Assembly (NCBI RefSeq): GCF_001921215.1
Contig: NZ_MSIF01000001.1
Coordinates: forward strand, 372,001 to 436,000
Length of the DNA stretch: 64,000 nucleotides
Direction: 5' to 3'
From: Actinophytocola xinjiangensis
GTDB lineage: Bacteria > Actinomycetota > Actinomycetes > Mycobacteriales > Pseudonocardiaceae
The stretch's first letter is position 1, and every line of letters starts with the position of its first letter. Both the position numbers and the translations under genes were made by a program. Below, one piece after another: positions 8,229-16,079 of the stretch. Under the pieces are notes generated by a model that worked only from the letters and a program-made list of their open reading frames with translations, was not told the origin of the DNA and did no database searches.

Positions 8229-9641
8229 TTATCCCAGATCGATCGGGTGATTTTCGGCGCGTGCCCCCGCCCGGAATTCGACGTATTCCGTCAGTGCCCG
8301 GTCGACCAGCGGCCCGGCGAGACCGGTGTAGCGCGCCGGGTCCAGCAGGTCCACCAGCGACTCCGGCGCCAGACCGGCACCGGCCAGCGCCTCGGGCAGC
8401 GGGACACCCTCGGCGACCACCCCGGCGAGCAGCTCCTTGGCCGCCGCCTTGCCGATCGTCGGCGCCAGCACGGCACCGACCCGCTCGGTCACCAGCTCCG
8501 CGCCGGTCAACCCGAGGGTGGCGGCCATCCGCTCCGGCCGCACCACCAGACCCTCGGCCAGCTCGGCCGCGCAGCCGGCGGCGCCGGCGGTCAGCCGAAG
8601 TGCCTCCCGCAGCGGCTGCCACTCCGCGTGCCACGCGCCGGCCGGCCGCTCGTCCTCGGCCAGCAGACACTGGGTGAGGACCAACGCGTGCGCCGGCACC
8701 TGCTGGGCGGCCGACACCACGAGCGTGGCCAGCACCGGGTTGCGTTTCTGCGGCATGGCGCTGGACGCGCCCCGGCCGGGCGCCGCCGGCTCGGTCAGCT
8801 CACCGATCTCGGTGCGGCTCAACGTCCGCACGTCCACCGCGAACTTGCCGAGCACGCCGGTCACCAGCGCCAGCACCGAGCCCAGGTCGGCGATCGGGGT
8901 ACGCGCGGTGTGCCAGGGCAGCACCGACACCGCGAGGCCCAGCTGGTCGGCGACCGCGCCGACCAGGGCCAGGGTGACCGCATCGGCGTCACAGCCCGGC
9001 CGGTCCAGTGCCGCGTACTCCCGGTAGGCGGCCAGCGTGCCGGCCGCCCCACCCAGCTGCACCGGCAGCCGCCCGGCCAGGTCACGCACCCTGGCCAGGG
9101 CGTCCACCACCGGCAGCAGCCACCCGGCCGCCCGCAGCCCGAAGGTCGTCGGCACGGCGTGCTGGGCGAGGGTCCGCGCGGCGACGACCGTGTCCCGGTG
9201 CGTCCCGGCGTGCCGGGCCAGGGCCGCGGCGACCCGGTCGAGGTCGGCGGCGACCTGGCCCAACGCCCGGCCGGCCAGCACCATCGTCGCCGAGTCCAGG
9301 ACGTCCTGGCTGGTGGCGCCCCGGTGGACGAACTCGGCCGCCGGCCGGTGCTCGGCGGCGACCACCGCAGTGAACGCCGGCACCAGCGCGACCACCGGGT
9401 TGGCGGCCAGCCGCGCCCGGCGCGCCAGGTCCACCAGGTCGAGCCGCTCGGCGCGCGCGGCGCCGGTGATGGCCGCCGCCGCCCACGCCGGGACCAGGCC
9501 CAGCTCGGCCTGGCCCCTGGCCAGCGCCGCCTCGACGTCGAGCATCGCCTGCAACCACGCCTCGTCGGTCAGCCCGGCCTCGGCCGGCGTACCGGCCCAG
9601 CCGGGGGCCAGCAGACCGGCATCGGTTCCGGCATCGGTCAC
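8229..9641 (-). CDS. Aspartase/fumarase-superfamily lyase, candidate nitrosuccinate lyase (CreD-like)
   Basis: A 470-residue cytosolic lyase of the class II fumarase/aspartase superfamily, closest in layout to 3-carboxymuconate cycloisomerase and adenylosuccinate lyase. Visible conserved regions are FVHRGATSQDVLDSA (first signature), the LPVQLGGAAGTLAAY region, and the flexible catalytic loop GASSAMPQKRNPV. Pairing is the strongest clue: it lies 16 bases downstream of a large flavoprotein in the same operon. In the aspartate-nitrosuccinate pathway (CreE/CreD of cremeomycin and homologues), a flavoenzyme oxidises aspartate to nitrosuccinate and an aspartase-superfamily lyase releases nitrous acid. 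The CreD assignment rests on this pairing and on gene lengths; a cycloisomerase or another C-N lyase cannot be excluded from sequence alone. Confidence 0.72.
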   Translation of the reverse strand: MTDAGTDAGLLAPGWAGTPAEAGLTDEAWLQAMLDVEAALARGQAELGLVPAWAAAAITGAARAERLDLVDLARRARLAANPVVALVPAFTAVVAAEHRPAAEFVHRGATSQDVLDSATMVLAGRALGQVAADLDRVAAALARHAGTHRDTVVAARTLAQHAVPTTFGLRAAGWLLPVVDALARVRDLAGRLPVQLGGAAGTLAAYREYAALDRPGCDADAVTLALVGAVADQLGLAVSVLPWHTARTPIADLGSVLALVTGVLGKFAVDVRTLSRTEIGELTEPAAPGRGASSAMPQKRNPVLATLVVSAAQQVPAHALVLTQCLLAEDERPAGAWHAEWQPLREALRLTAGAAGCAAELAEGLVVRPERMAATLGLTGAELVTERVGAVLAPTIGKAAAKELLAGVVAEGVPLPEALAGAGLAPESLVDLLDPARYTGLAGPLVDRALTEYVEFRAGARAENHPIDLG

Positions 9642-9657
9642 GGTTTCCTCCTTGGGG

Positions 9658-11526
9658 TCAGCCGATCGGTTCGGACACCGCCACCGGCGTCACCGTCTCG
9701 GGCGTCACCGTCTCGGCCAGCGCGGCGCGGGCGATGGCGTCGGAGTCGAGCAGGGTCACCGACCCGACGCCCGGCCGCACACCGGCCGCGGTCACCCAGT
9801 GGACGTACTCGGTCGGCACGCCGAACGCGAACCGCCGGGGATGGGCGCGGCCGGCGGCGTCCACCAGGTGGTAGGGCCGCCCGGTCACCGACAGGCCGCC
9901 GGTGACGAACGAGTCCAGCCGGTAGGGCGCGCACTGGCCGGTGGCCAGCAGGTGGCGCAGCAGGGCGTTGGTGCTGCGCGTCAGGGCGACCTCCGGCAGC
10001 CGGGCCTCGACCAGCGCCTCGACCGTCAGCGGGGTGTCCCGTACCCGCGTCGCGTCGACCAGGAAACCGTTGGGCGAGAGGCGAACCCGCATCCCCGGGC
10101 CGAGCAGCCGCAGCACGTCGGCCGCCACCAGCGCGAGCGCCTGCTCCACCCGGTGCGGCGGCGGCCCGATCGACAGGTAGGCGTTGAGCGGGGTGTACCA
10201 GCCGTCCAGGTCGTCCCGGTAGGACGCTCCGGTGACCCCGCCGTGGTCCACGGCCAGCCGCACCTCGTTGCGGATGTCGCGCAGCACGTCCAGCGCGGCC
10301 TTGACCGGGTTGCCGACGTTGCCCTCCCCGGCCAGCGCCACGTCCCGGCGCAGGTGCTCGATCGCCCACGTGCGGAACTCCGCGCGGCCACCGAAGATCC
10401 GGCCCCCGCACGGCGCGGCCAGCCGCTCCCAGTCCCACCGGTCCGCCGGTGCCACCCCGTACCGGTCCAGCACCTCGGCCTCGCCCGGCCCGCCCAGCTC
10501 GCACGCCGCGTAGGCCGGCAGGAACCCGGCGGTGTCCCGGTGACGCGCGACGAGCGTCTCGTAGTAGACGGCCTGCACCTCGCGGGCGATCAGCGGCCAC
10601 ACGTCCCGCCGGAACGACACCGCCGGCCTGTCCCGCAGCCGCGCGACCACCGCCTCGGTGAGGTACCTCGGCTCGTGGCGCAGCACCGGGCCCTTCTGGT
10701 TCTCGCCGCGCGCGTGGTGCGGCACCCCGCGCCGCGACCCGGCGTAGAGCACCGGCTCCCGCCCGGAGGGCAGATACCGCAGCCGGCCGTCGTGGCGTTC
10801 GAACCGGCCGCCCCGGCCGGTGGTGAGCAGCGCCAGGTAGTCGAAGAAGCACAGGCCCAGCCCGCGCAGCGCCACCGGGGCGCCGGGCCGCAGGCACGAC
10901 AGGTCGACGTCGGCCGGGTTGGCCGGCGGGACGTAGCGCAGCCGGTGCGCGGCGGCGAAACGGGTCGACCGCCGCTGGTCGGCCGACAGTTCCACGTCGC
11001 CGTGACCCAGCGCGAGCACCACCACGTCCAGGCCGCTCAGCCGCGCGCCGCCGGCCAGGGTGAGGGTCTGCCGGCCGTCCGGGTCGTCGTCGAGCGCCAC
11101 GGCGCTGGCCCGGTGGACCAGCACCCGGACGTGGTCGGGTGCGGTGGCCACCACCCGGTCGAAGAACGCGCGCAGGTAGTGGCCGTAGCAGCGGCGAGTG
11201 GGGTAGGAGTCCGGGCCGAGACCGGCAGCCTCGGCGGCGATCTCCGCCGGGTGTTGGCCGCCGCGCGCCCACTCGTAGAGGCTCGGGCCGGCGACCACCG
11301 GGCCGGCGCAGGCCACGCTGTCGTCGGTGTACAGGGTGACCTGCGCGGCGACCGTGTTCATCAGCAGCTCACCCGACTGGGCGGTCCGCCACACCGCGCC
11401 GGCCCCCGGCGGGTACGGGTCGACCACGTGCACCACCAGCGGCGTGCCGGCCGGCGCGTTGGCACACAGCCGTTCGACCACGGAGGTACCTCGGGGCCCG
11501 GCGCCGACGACGCAGATCGCCGTCAT
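9658..11526 (-). CDS. FAD/NAD(P)-binding monooxygenase, candidate nitrosuccinate synthase (CreE-like)
   Basis: A 622-residue flavoprotein. It opens with a dinucleotide-binding motif, ICVVGAGPRGTSVVERL, of the NAD_binding_9 type, followed by DPYPPGAGAVWRTAQSGELLMNT. A second nucleotide-binding region occurs around ALRGLGLCFFDYLALL. The N-terminus and length match the large CreE/FzmM-type N-oxygenases that convert L-aspartate to nitrosuccinate. The ATG at 11526 has a GGAG about eight bases upstream. It leads the leftward arm and is divergent from the ketoreductase gene across about 257 bases that probably hold both promoters. With the lyase 16 bases downstream it would be a self-contained nitrite generator. 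Alternative: another member of this poorly characterised FAD/NAD(P)-binding family. Confidence is high for the fold, moderate for the reaction. Confidence 0.72.
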   Translation of the reverse strand: MTAICVVGAGPRGTSVVERLCANAPAGTPLVVHVVDPYPPGAGAVWRTAQSGELLMNTVAAQVTLYTDDSVACAGPVVAGPSLYEWARGGQHPAEIAAEAAGLGPDSYPTRRCYGHYLRAFFDRVVATAPDHVRVLVHRASAVALDDDPDGRQTLTLAGGARLSGLDVVVLALGHGDVELSADQRRSTRFAAAHRLRYVPPANPADVDLSCLRPGAPVALRGLGLCFFDYLALLTTGRGGRFERHDGRLRYLPSGREPVLYAGSRRGVPHHARGENQKGPVLRHEPRYLTEAVVARLRDRPAVSFRRDVWPLIAREVQAVYYETLVARHRDTAGFLPAYAACELGGPGEAEVLDRYGVAPADRWDWERLAAPCGGRIFGGRAEFRTWAIEHLRRDVALAGEGNVGNPVKAALDVLRDIRNEVRLAVDHGGVTGASYRDDLDGWYTPLNAYLSIGPPPHRVEQALALVAADVLRLLGPGMRVRLSPNGFLVDATRVRDTPLTVEALVEARLPEVALTRSTNALLRHLLATGQCAPYRLDSFVTGGLSVTGRPYHLVDAAGRAHPRRFAFGVPTEYVHWVTAAGVRPGVGSVTLLDSDAIARAALAETVTPETVTPVAVSEPIG

Positions 11527-11562
11527 CGTGTCGGCTCCGGGAAACCGTTGTGCGGCAAGGAG

Positions 11563-11787
11563 ATGAGGGTCTGCCGGGGATGGGTCATCGCGGGAGCGCT
11601 CCTGCTCTGCGGGCTCGTGCGGCACTCCCACAGACCCCACCGGCCCCGAACCGGATACATGGCGGGAATCGGCGCGCGGACGTATCCGCCGCCGGCCGGC
11701 GGCGGTCTGTGGACCTGTCGGCGGTGCTCCCGCCGAGTCCACTTGGGACCCATCGCGGCCCATCGGCGGAGAAGGAGACCACGATGA
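11563..11787 (+). CDS. Possible small membrane/zinc-ribbon protein upstream of the ketoreductase (doubtful)
   Basis: A 74-codon frame inside the divergent promoter region. It begins with an ATG directly abutting AAGGAG, which is too close for a good ribosome-binding site, and its stop overlaps the ketoreductase start as ATGA, like the verified junctions downstream. The product would have a hydrophobic N-terminal stretch (WVIAGALLLCGLV) and a C-terminal CRRC...H...H pattern ending in an Arg run. Third-position G+C is visibly lower than in the neighbouring genes. It may equally be leader sequence with a chance frame. I do not recognise a family. Confidence 0.25.
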   Translation: MRVCRGWVIAGALLLCGLVRHSHRPHRPRTGYMAGIGARTYPPPAGGGLWTCRRCSRRVHLGPIAAHRRRRRPR

Positions 11788-12524
11788 CGGAGCGTCCGTG
11801 CGCCGTCGTGACCGGTGCGTCGCGCGGGATCGGGCGGGCGATCGCCGTCCGTCTCGCCGCCGACGGGTTCGACATCGCCTTCTGCTCGCGGTCGCTGGAC
11901 GACAACGCGGAGAAGACCCGCGCGATGGTCCAGGAACACGGCGCCCGCTGCCTGCACGAGGTCTGCGACGTCGCCGACCACGACGCGGCGCGGGCGTTCA
12001 CCGAGCACGCCGAGGAGGAACTCGGGCCGGTCGCCGCGCTGGTCAACTCCGCCGGCGTGGTCCGGGACAACGCCCTGTTCCGGATGCCGCTCGCCGAATG
12101 GGACGCGGTCGTGTCGACCAACCTCACCGGCACGTTCTCCATGTGCCGGGCGGTGGTCTACGGCATGATGCGCCGGCGCGCCGGCGCGGTGGTCAACGTG
12201 TCGTCGGTGATCGGGATCTCCGGCAACGCCATGCAGAGCAACTACGCCGCCGCCAAGGCCGGCATCAACGGGCTGACCGTGTCACTGGCCCGCGAGGTCG
12301 CCGGCTTCGGTGTCCGGGTCAACGCCATCGCCCCGGGGTTCATCGAGACCGACATGACCGCCGGCCTCGCCGACAAGCACCGCGACCGGGCGCTCGACCT
12401 GATCCCGCTGCGCCGCTTCGGCGAACCGGAGGAGGTCGCCGAGCTGGCCTCGTTCCTGGTCTCCCCGCGCGCCGGCTACCTCGTCGGCCAGGTCATCCGG
12501 ATCGACGGCGGGATGATCCTGTGA
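11784..12524 (+). CDS. 3-oxoacyl-ACP reductase (FabG-like SDR)
   Basis: A 246-residue short-chain dehydrogenase. It has the Rossmann motif TGASRGIGRA near the N-terminus, a NSAGV strand, the catalytic Ser in NVSSVIG, YAAAKAG carrying the catalytic Tyr and Lys, and the family ending VGQVIRIDGGMIL. It would use NADPH to reduce 3-ketoacyl-ACP to 3-hydroxyacyl-ACP. The start has an AAGGAG Shine-Dalgarno. It is the first clear gene of the rightward arm, and its stop overlaps the carboxyltransferase start (GTGA), so the reductase and the malonyl-CoA-forming enzymes are likely one transcript. It supplies the KR activity missing from the KS-AT-ACP protein and the free KS. Confidence 0.92.
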   Translation: MTERPCAVVTGASRGIGRAIAVRLAADGFDIAFCSRSLDDNAEKTRAMVQEHGARCLHEVCDVADHDAARAFTEHAEEELGPVAALVNSAGVVRDNALFRMPLAEWDAVVSTNLTGTFSMCRAVVYGMMRRRAGAVVNVSSVIGISGNAMQSNYAAAKAGINGLTVSLAREVAGFGVRVNAIAPGFIETDMTAGLADKHRDRALDLIPLRRFGEPEEVAELASFLVSPRAGYLVGQVIRIDGGMIL

Positions 12525-14239
12525 ACGACGAGCGTGAGCGCCGGATCGACCAGCGCCGACGAGACCTGCTGCGCCGCCTGGACGAGGTCGCGGCCGGCAC
12601 CTGGACGCGCTGCCCCGGCTGCGCGGTGGCCCTGCACCGGGACAAACTCGCCGCGCACGTCGGCGTGTGCCCGCGCTGCGGCCACCACTTCCGCCTCACC
12701 GCGCACGAACGCCTGGCCGCGCTGCTGGACCCCGGCAGCTTCACCGAGACCGCCGCCGACCTGTCCCCGGCGGACCCGCTGGGCTTCGTCGACGCCCGCC
12801 CCTACCCCGAACGGCTGCGTGCCCTCGCCGAACGCACCGGCCTGCGTGAGGCGGCCGTCTGCGGCAGCGGCACCGTCGACGGGCACCGGATCTCGGTGTG
12901 CGTGCTGGACTTCCGCTTCCAGGGCGGCAGCATGGGCGTGGTCGTGGGGGAGAAGGTCACCCGCGCGGCCGAACTCGCGCTGGCCGAACGGATCCCGCTG
13001 GTGATCTGCTCGACCTCCGGCGGCGCGCGCATGCAGGAGGGCATCTTCTCCCTGCTGCAGATGGCCAAGACCGCCGCCGCCGTGGCCCGGCTGCGCGCGG
13101 CCGGCGTGCCGTTCGTGTCGCTGCTGGCCGACCCGGTCTACGGCGGCGTGTCGGCCTCCTTCGCCACCCTCGGTGACCTCGTGGTGGCCGAGCCCGGCGC
13201 GCGGGTCGGCTTCGCCGGCCCGAAGGTGATCAGTCAGACCATCCGCCAGGAGCTGCCGCCCGGCTTCCAGACCTCGGCGTTCCTGCTGGCCCACGGGCAC
13301 GTCGACGCCGTCGTGCCGCGCCAGGAGCTGCGCGCGTTCCTCGGCCGGGTACTCGGCCTGCACGTGCCGGCCCAGCCGCGCCCGCCGCTGCCCGCGCCGC
13401 GACCCGAACCCGGCCGTACCGCCCCGGACGCGTGGACCACCGTGGGGCTCGCCCGCCACCCCGACCGACCGCACTTCGACGACTACCTGCGCCTGCTGTT
13501 CGACGACTTCGTCGAGCTGCGTGGCGACCGGTGCGACGAGGACGACCCGGCGGTCGCCGCCGGGCTCGCCCGGTTCGCCGGCGCGCCGGTCGTGCTGATC
13601 GGGCACCGCAAGGGCCGGGGCACCACCGAGAACGTCGCCCGCAACTTCGGCATGCCCGGCCCGGCCGGCTACCGCAAGGCCGTGCGGCTGATGCGCCACG
13701 CCGAACGGTTCGGCCTGCCGGTCGTCACCTTCCTGGACACCCCCGGGGCGTACCCGGGGATCCGGGCCGAGGAACGCAACCAGAGCGGCGCCATCGCCGA
13801 GTGCCTGGCCACCCTGGCCGGGCTGCGGGTGCCGGTGATCGGGGTGCTCACCGGCGAGGGCGGCAGCGGCGGCGCGCTGGCGCTGGGGGTGACCGACCGG
13901 CTGCTCGCCCTCGAACACGCCGTCTACTCGGTGATCAGCCCGGAGGGCTGCGCCACGATCCTGTTCGGCGACAGCGACCAGGCCGCGCGGGCCGCCGCCG
14001 GCCTGCGGCTGACCGCCCGCGACCTGCGCGGCTTCGGCGTCGTCGACGACCTGCTCGGCGAGCCGGGCGACGGTGCGCACACCGACCACGCCGCCACCGC
14101 CGAGGCGGTACGCCACGCGCTGTACCGCCACCTCACCGAACTGTCCCGCACACCGATCGACGTCGTGCTGGACGCGCGCCAGGCCCGGTTCCGTGGCCCG
14201 GTGTCCGACACCGTCACCGCTGGGAAGGCGATGCCGTGA
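12521..14239 (+). CDS. Acetyl-CoA carboxylase carboxyltransferase, fused beta (AccD) and alpha (AccA) subunits
   Basis: A 572-residue protein. The N-terminal half is AccD-like: a four-Cys zinc ribbon (CPGC...CPRCGHH), VLDFRFQGGSMG, then CSTSGGARMQEG and DPVYGGVSASFA. The C-terminal half (from about residue 300) is AccA-like: LFDDFVELRGDR, IGHRKGRGTTENVARNFGMP, FLDTPGAYPG and GEGGSGGALALG with its oxyanion-hole glycines. The two halves form the transferase that moves CO2 from carboxybiotin to acetyl-CoA, giving malonyl-CoA. Start GTG at 12521 overlaps the upstream stop, and the stop overlaps the BCCP start. Together with the next two genes it makes a complete four-function acetyl-CoA carboxylase. 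E. coli encodes the two subunits separately; here they are one chain. Confidence 0.93.
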   Translation: MNDERERRIDQRRRDLLRRLDEVAAGTWTRCPGCAVALHRDKLAAHVGVCPRCGHHFRLTAHERLAALLDPGSFTETAADLSPADPLGFVDARPYPERLRALAERTGLREAAVCGSGTVDGHRISVCVLDFRFQGGSMGVVVGEKVTRAAELALAERIPLVICSTSGGARMQEGIFSLLQMAKTAAAVARLRAAGVPFVSLLADPVYGGVSASFATLGDLVVAEPGARVGFAGPKVISQTIRQELPPGFQTSAFLLAHGHVDAVVPRQELRAFLGRVLGLHVPAQPRPPLPAPRPEPGRTAPDAWTTVGLARHPDRPHFDDYLRLLFDDFVELRGDRCDEDDPAVAAGLARFAGAPVVLIGHRKGRGTTENVARNFGMPGPAGYRKAVRLMRHAERFGLPVVTFLDTPGAYPGIRAEERNQSGAIAECLATLAGLRVPVIGVLTGEGGSGGALALGVTDRLLALEHAVYSVISPEGCATILFGDSDQAARAAAGLRLTARDLRGFGVVDDLLGEPGDGAHTDHAATAEAVRHALYRHLTELSRTPIDVVLDARQARFRGPVSDTVTAGKAMP

Positions 14240-14694
14240 CCACGAACGAGAAACCGTTCCCGATGACCGACGAGCGGTTCACCGTGCTGCTCGGCCAGGC
14301 CAGGGACCTGGCCAGGCTGGTCGACACCACCGGCGTGCGGCGCATCGCGCTGTCGCTGGGCCAACTGCGGCTGGAGATCGAGGCCGGCGCGGCGCCGGTG
14401 ACGATCACCGGGGCGCCACTGCCGCCGGCACCACCGCCGGAGGCCGACCTCGACGGGCACGTGATGTCCGCGCCGCTGGTCGGCGTGTTCTTCCGGGCGC
14501 CGGAGCCGGGCGCGCCGCCGTTCGTCGAGGCCGGCGACCGGGTGGAGGTCGGGCAGCGGCTGGCGATCGTCGAGGCGATGAAGATGATGAACGACGTCGT
14601 CGCCGACCGGGCCGGTGTGGTGCGCACGATTCACGTCACCAACGGCGAGGTCGTCGAGCACGGCCAGCCCCTGTTCACCGTCGAACCGGCGTGA
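14236..14694 (+). CDS. accB: Biotin carboxyl carrier protein of acetyl-CoA carboxylase
   Basis: A 152-residue BCCP. An N-terminal helical region (ERFTVLLGQARDLARLVD) and a short Pro/Ala linker are followed by a biotinyl domain with the biotinylation motif EAMKMMNDV, about 37 residues from the C-terminus, ending in HGQPLFTVEP. The carrier shuttles CO2 between biotin carboxylase and carboxyltransferase. Starts (GTG) and stops overlap those of both neighbours, giving tight translational coupling of the carboxylase subunits. Confidence 0.93.
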   Translation: MTTNEKPFPMTDERFTVLLGQARDLARLVDTTGVRRIALSLGQLRLEIEAGAAPVTITGAPLPPAPPPEADLDGHVMSAPLVGVFFRAPEPGAPPFVEAGDRVEVGQRLAIVEAMKMMNDVVADRAGVVRTIHVTNGEVVEHGQPLFTVEPA

Positions 14695-16079
14695 GCGCCG
14701 TGTTCGACAAGATCCTGATCTGCAACCGGGGCGAGATCGCCCTGCGGGTGCTGCGCACCTGCCAGCGGCTGGGCATCGCCACCGTGGTCGCGCACTCCGA
14801 GGCCGACCGCGACACCCCGGCTGTGCGGCTGGCCGACGAGACCGTGACCCTGGGCCCTGGCGCGGCCGAGCACAGCTACCTCAACGTCCCCGCCGTGCTC
14901 TACGCCTGCGCCCGCACCGGCGCCGACGCCGTCCACCCCGGCTACGGCTTCCTGTCCGAGGACGCGCTGTTCGCCCGCTGCTGCGCCGAACTTGGCATCA
15001 CGTTCATCGGGCCGCCCGCCGAGCTGATCGGCCTGATGGGCGACAAGGTCGCCGCCCGCAACGCGGCCGCGGCCGCCGGGGTGCCGCTGCCGCCGGGCAC
15101 CCAGGACCCGCTGGAGGACCTCAACGACGCCCTGCGTCAGGCCGAGACACTGGGCTACCCGCTGATCCTCAAGGCCGCCGCCGGCGGGGGCGGGCGCGGG
15201 ATCGCCGTCGTCGCCGACCGGGACGCGCTGGTCAGGAGTTTCCCCGAGGTGCGGCACAACGCGCGCACGCTGTTCCAGGACGGCCGGGTGCACCTGGAGC
15301 GGTTCGTGCCGGGCGCCCGGCACGTCGAGGTCCAGGTGCTCGGCGACCGGCACGGCACCGTCGTGCACCTCGGCGAGCGGGACTGCTCGGTGCAGCGGCG
15401 CTGGCAGAAGCTCGTCGAGGAGTCACCCTCGGGCGTGCTGACCGAGGACCTGCGGCGCCGGATCGGCGAGACCGCGGTCGGCCTGGCGCGCTCGGTCGGC
15501 TACCACAGCGCGGGCACCGTGGAGTTCCTCGTCGACCAGGCCGGCGAGTTCTACTTCATCGAGCTCAACCCGCGGATCCAGGTCGAGCACCCGGTCACCG
15601 AGGTCCGCACCGGCATCGACATCGTCGAGCAGATGATCCGGGTCGCCGCCGGCGAGCCGCTCGGGTTCACCCAGGACGACGTCGTGCTCTCCGGCCACTC
15701 GGTGCAGTGCCGGGTCAACGCCGAGGACCCGGCCGACGGCTGGCGCGGCTCGGTCGGCGAGGTCGTGCGGTTCACCCCGCCGGCCGGCGACGGTGTACGG
15801 GTCGACACCCACGTCCACCCCGGCCACCACGTGCCCCCGTTCTACGACTCGCTGCTGGCCAAGGTCATCGTGCACGCCCCGACCAGGGACGAGGCGCTGG
15901 ACCGGATGGCGCGGGCGCTGACCGAGTTCGACTGTGCCGGCGTCACCACCACCATCGGCTTCCACCGCCAGCTGGTGGACCACCCCGTCTTCCGCGCCGA
16001 CCGCCACAGCGTGGACTTCCTGGCGCGCCATCTCGACGACCACGGAGCGCTGCGTGCCGCCCCGGAGGTCGCGCCATGA
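14691..16079 (+). CDS. accC: Biotin carboxylase subunit of acetyl-CoA carboxylase
   Basis: A 462-residue ATP-grasp enzyme that carboxylates biotin on BCCP using ATP and bicarbonate. Visible features: the N-terminal ILICNRGEIALRVLRTC, VHPGYGFLSED, GDKVAARN, the glycine-rich ATP loop AAAGGGGRGI, the metal/ATP region GTVEFLVD...FYFIELNPRIQVEHPVTE, and the C-terminal SLLAKVIVHA. The length is typical for stand-alone AccC (about 450). The GTG start overlaps the BCCP stop, and its stop overlaps the next start (ATGA). A dedicated carboxylase in the cluster implies a high malonyl-CoA demand for the adjacent synthases. Confidence 0.94.
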   Translation: MSAVFDKILICNRGEIALRVLRTCQRLGIATVVAHSEADRDTPAVRLADETVTLGPGAAEHSYLNVPAVLYACARTGADAVHPGYGFLSEDALFARCCAELGITFIGPPAELIGLMGDKVAARNAAAAAGVPLPPGTQDPLEDLNDALRQAETLGYPLILKAAAGGGGRGIAVVADRDALVRSFPEVRHNARTLFQDGRVHLERFVPGARHVEVQVLGDRHGTVVHLGERDCSVQRRWQKLVEESPSGVLTEDLRRRIGETAVGLARSVGYHSAGTVEFLVDQAGEFYFIELNPRIQVEHPVTEVRTGIDIVEQMIRVAAGEPLGFTQDDVVLSGHSVQCRVNAEDPADGWRGSVGEVVRFTPPAGDGVRVDTHVHPGHHVPPFYDSLLAKVIVHAPTRDEALDRMARALTEFDCAGVTTTIGFHRQLVDHPVFRADRHSVDFLARHLDDHGALRAAPEVAP

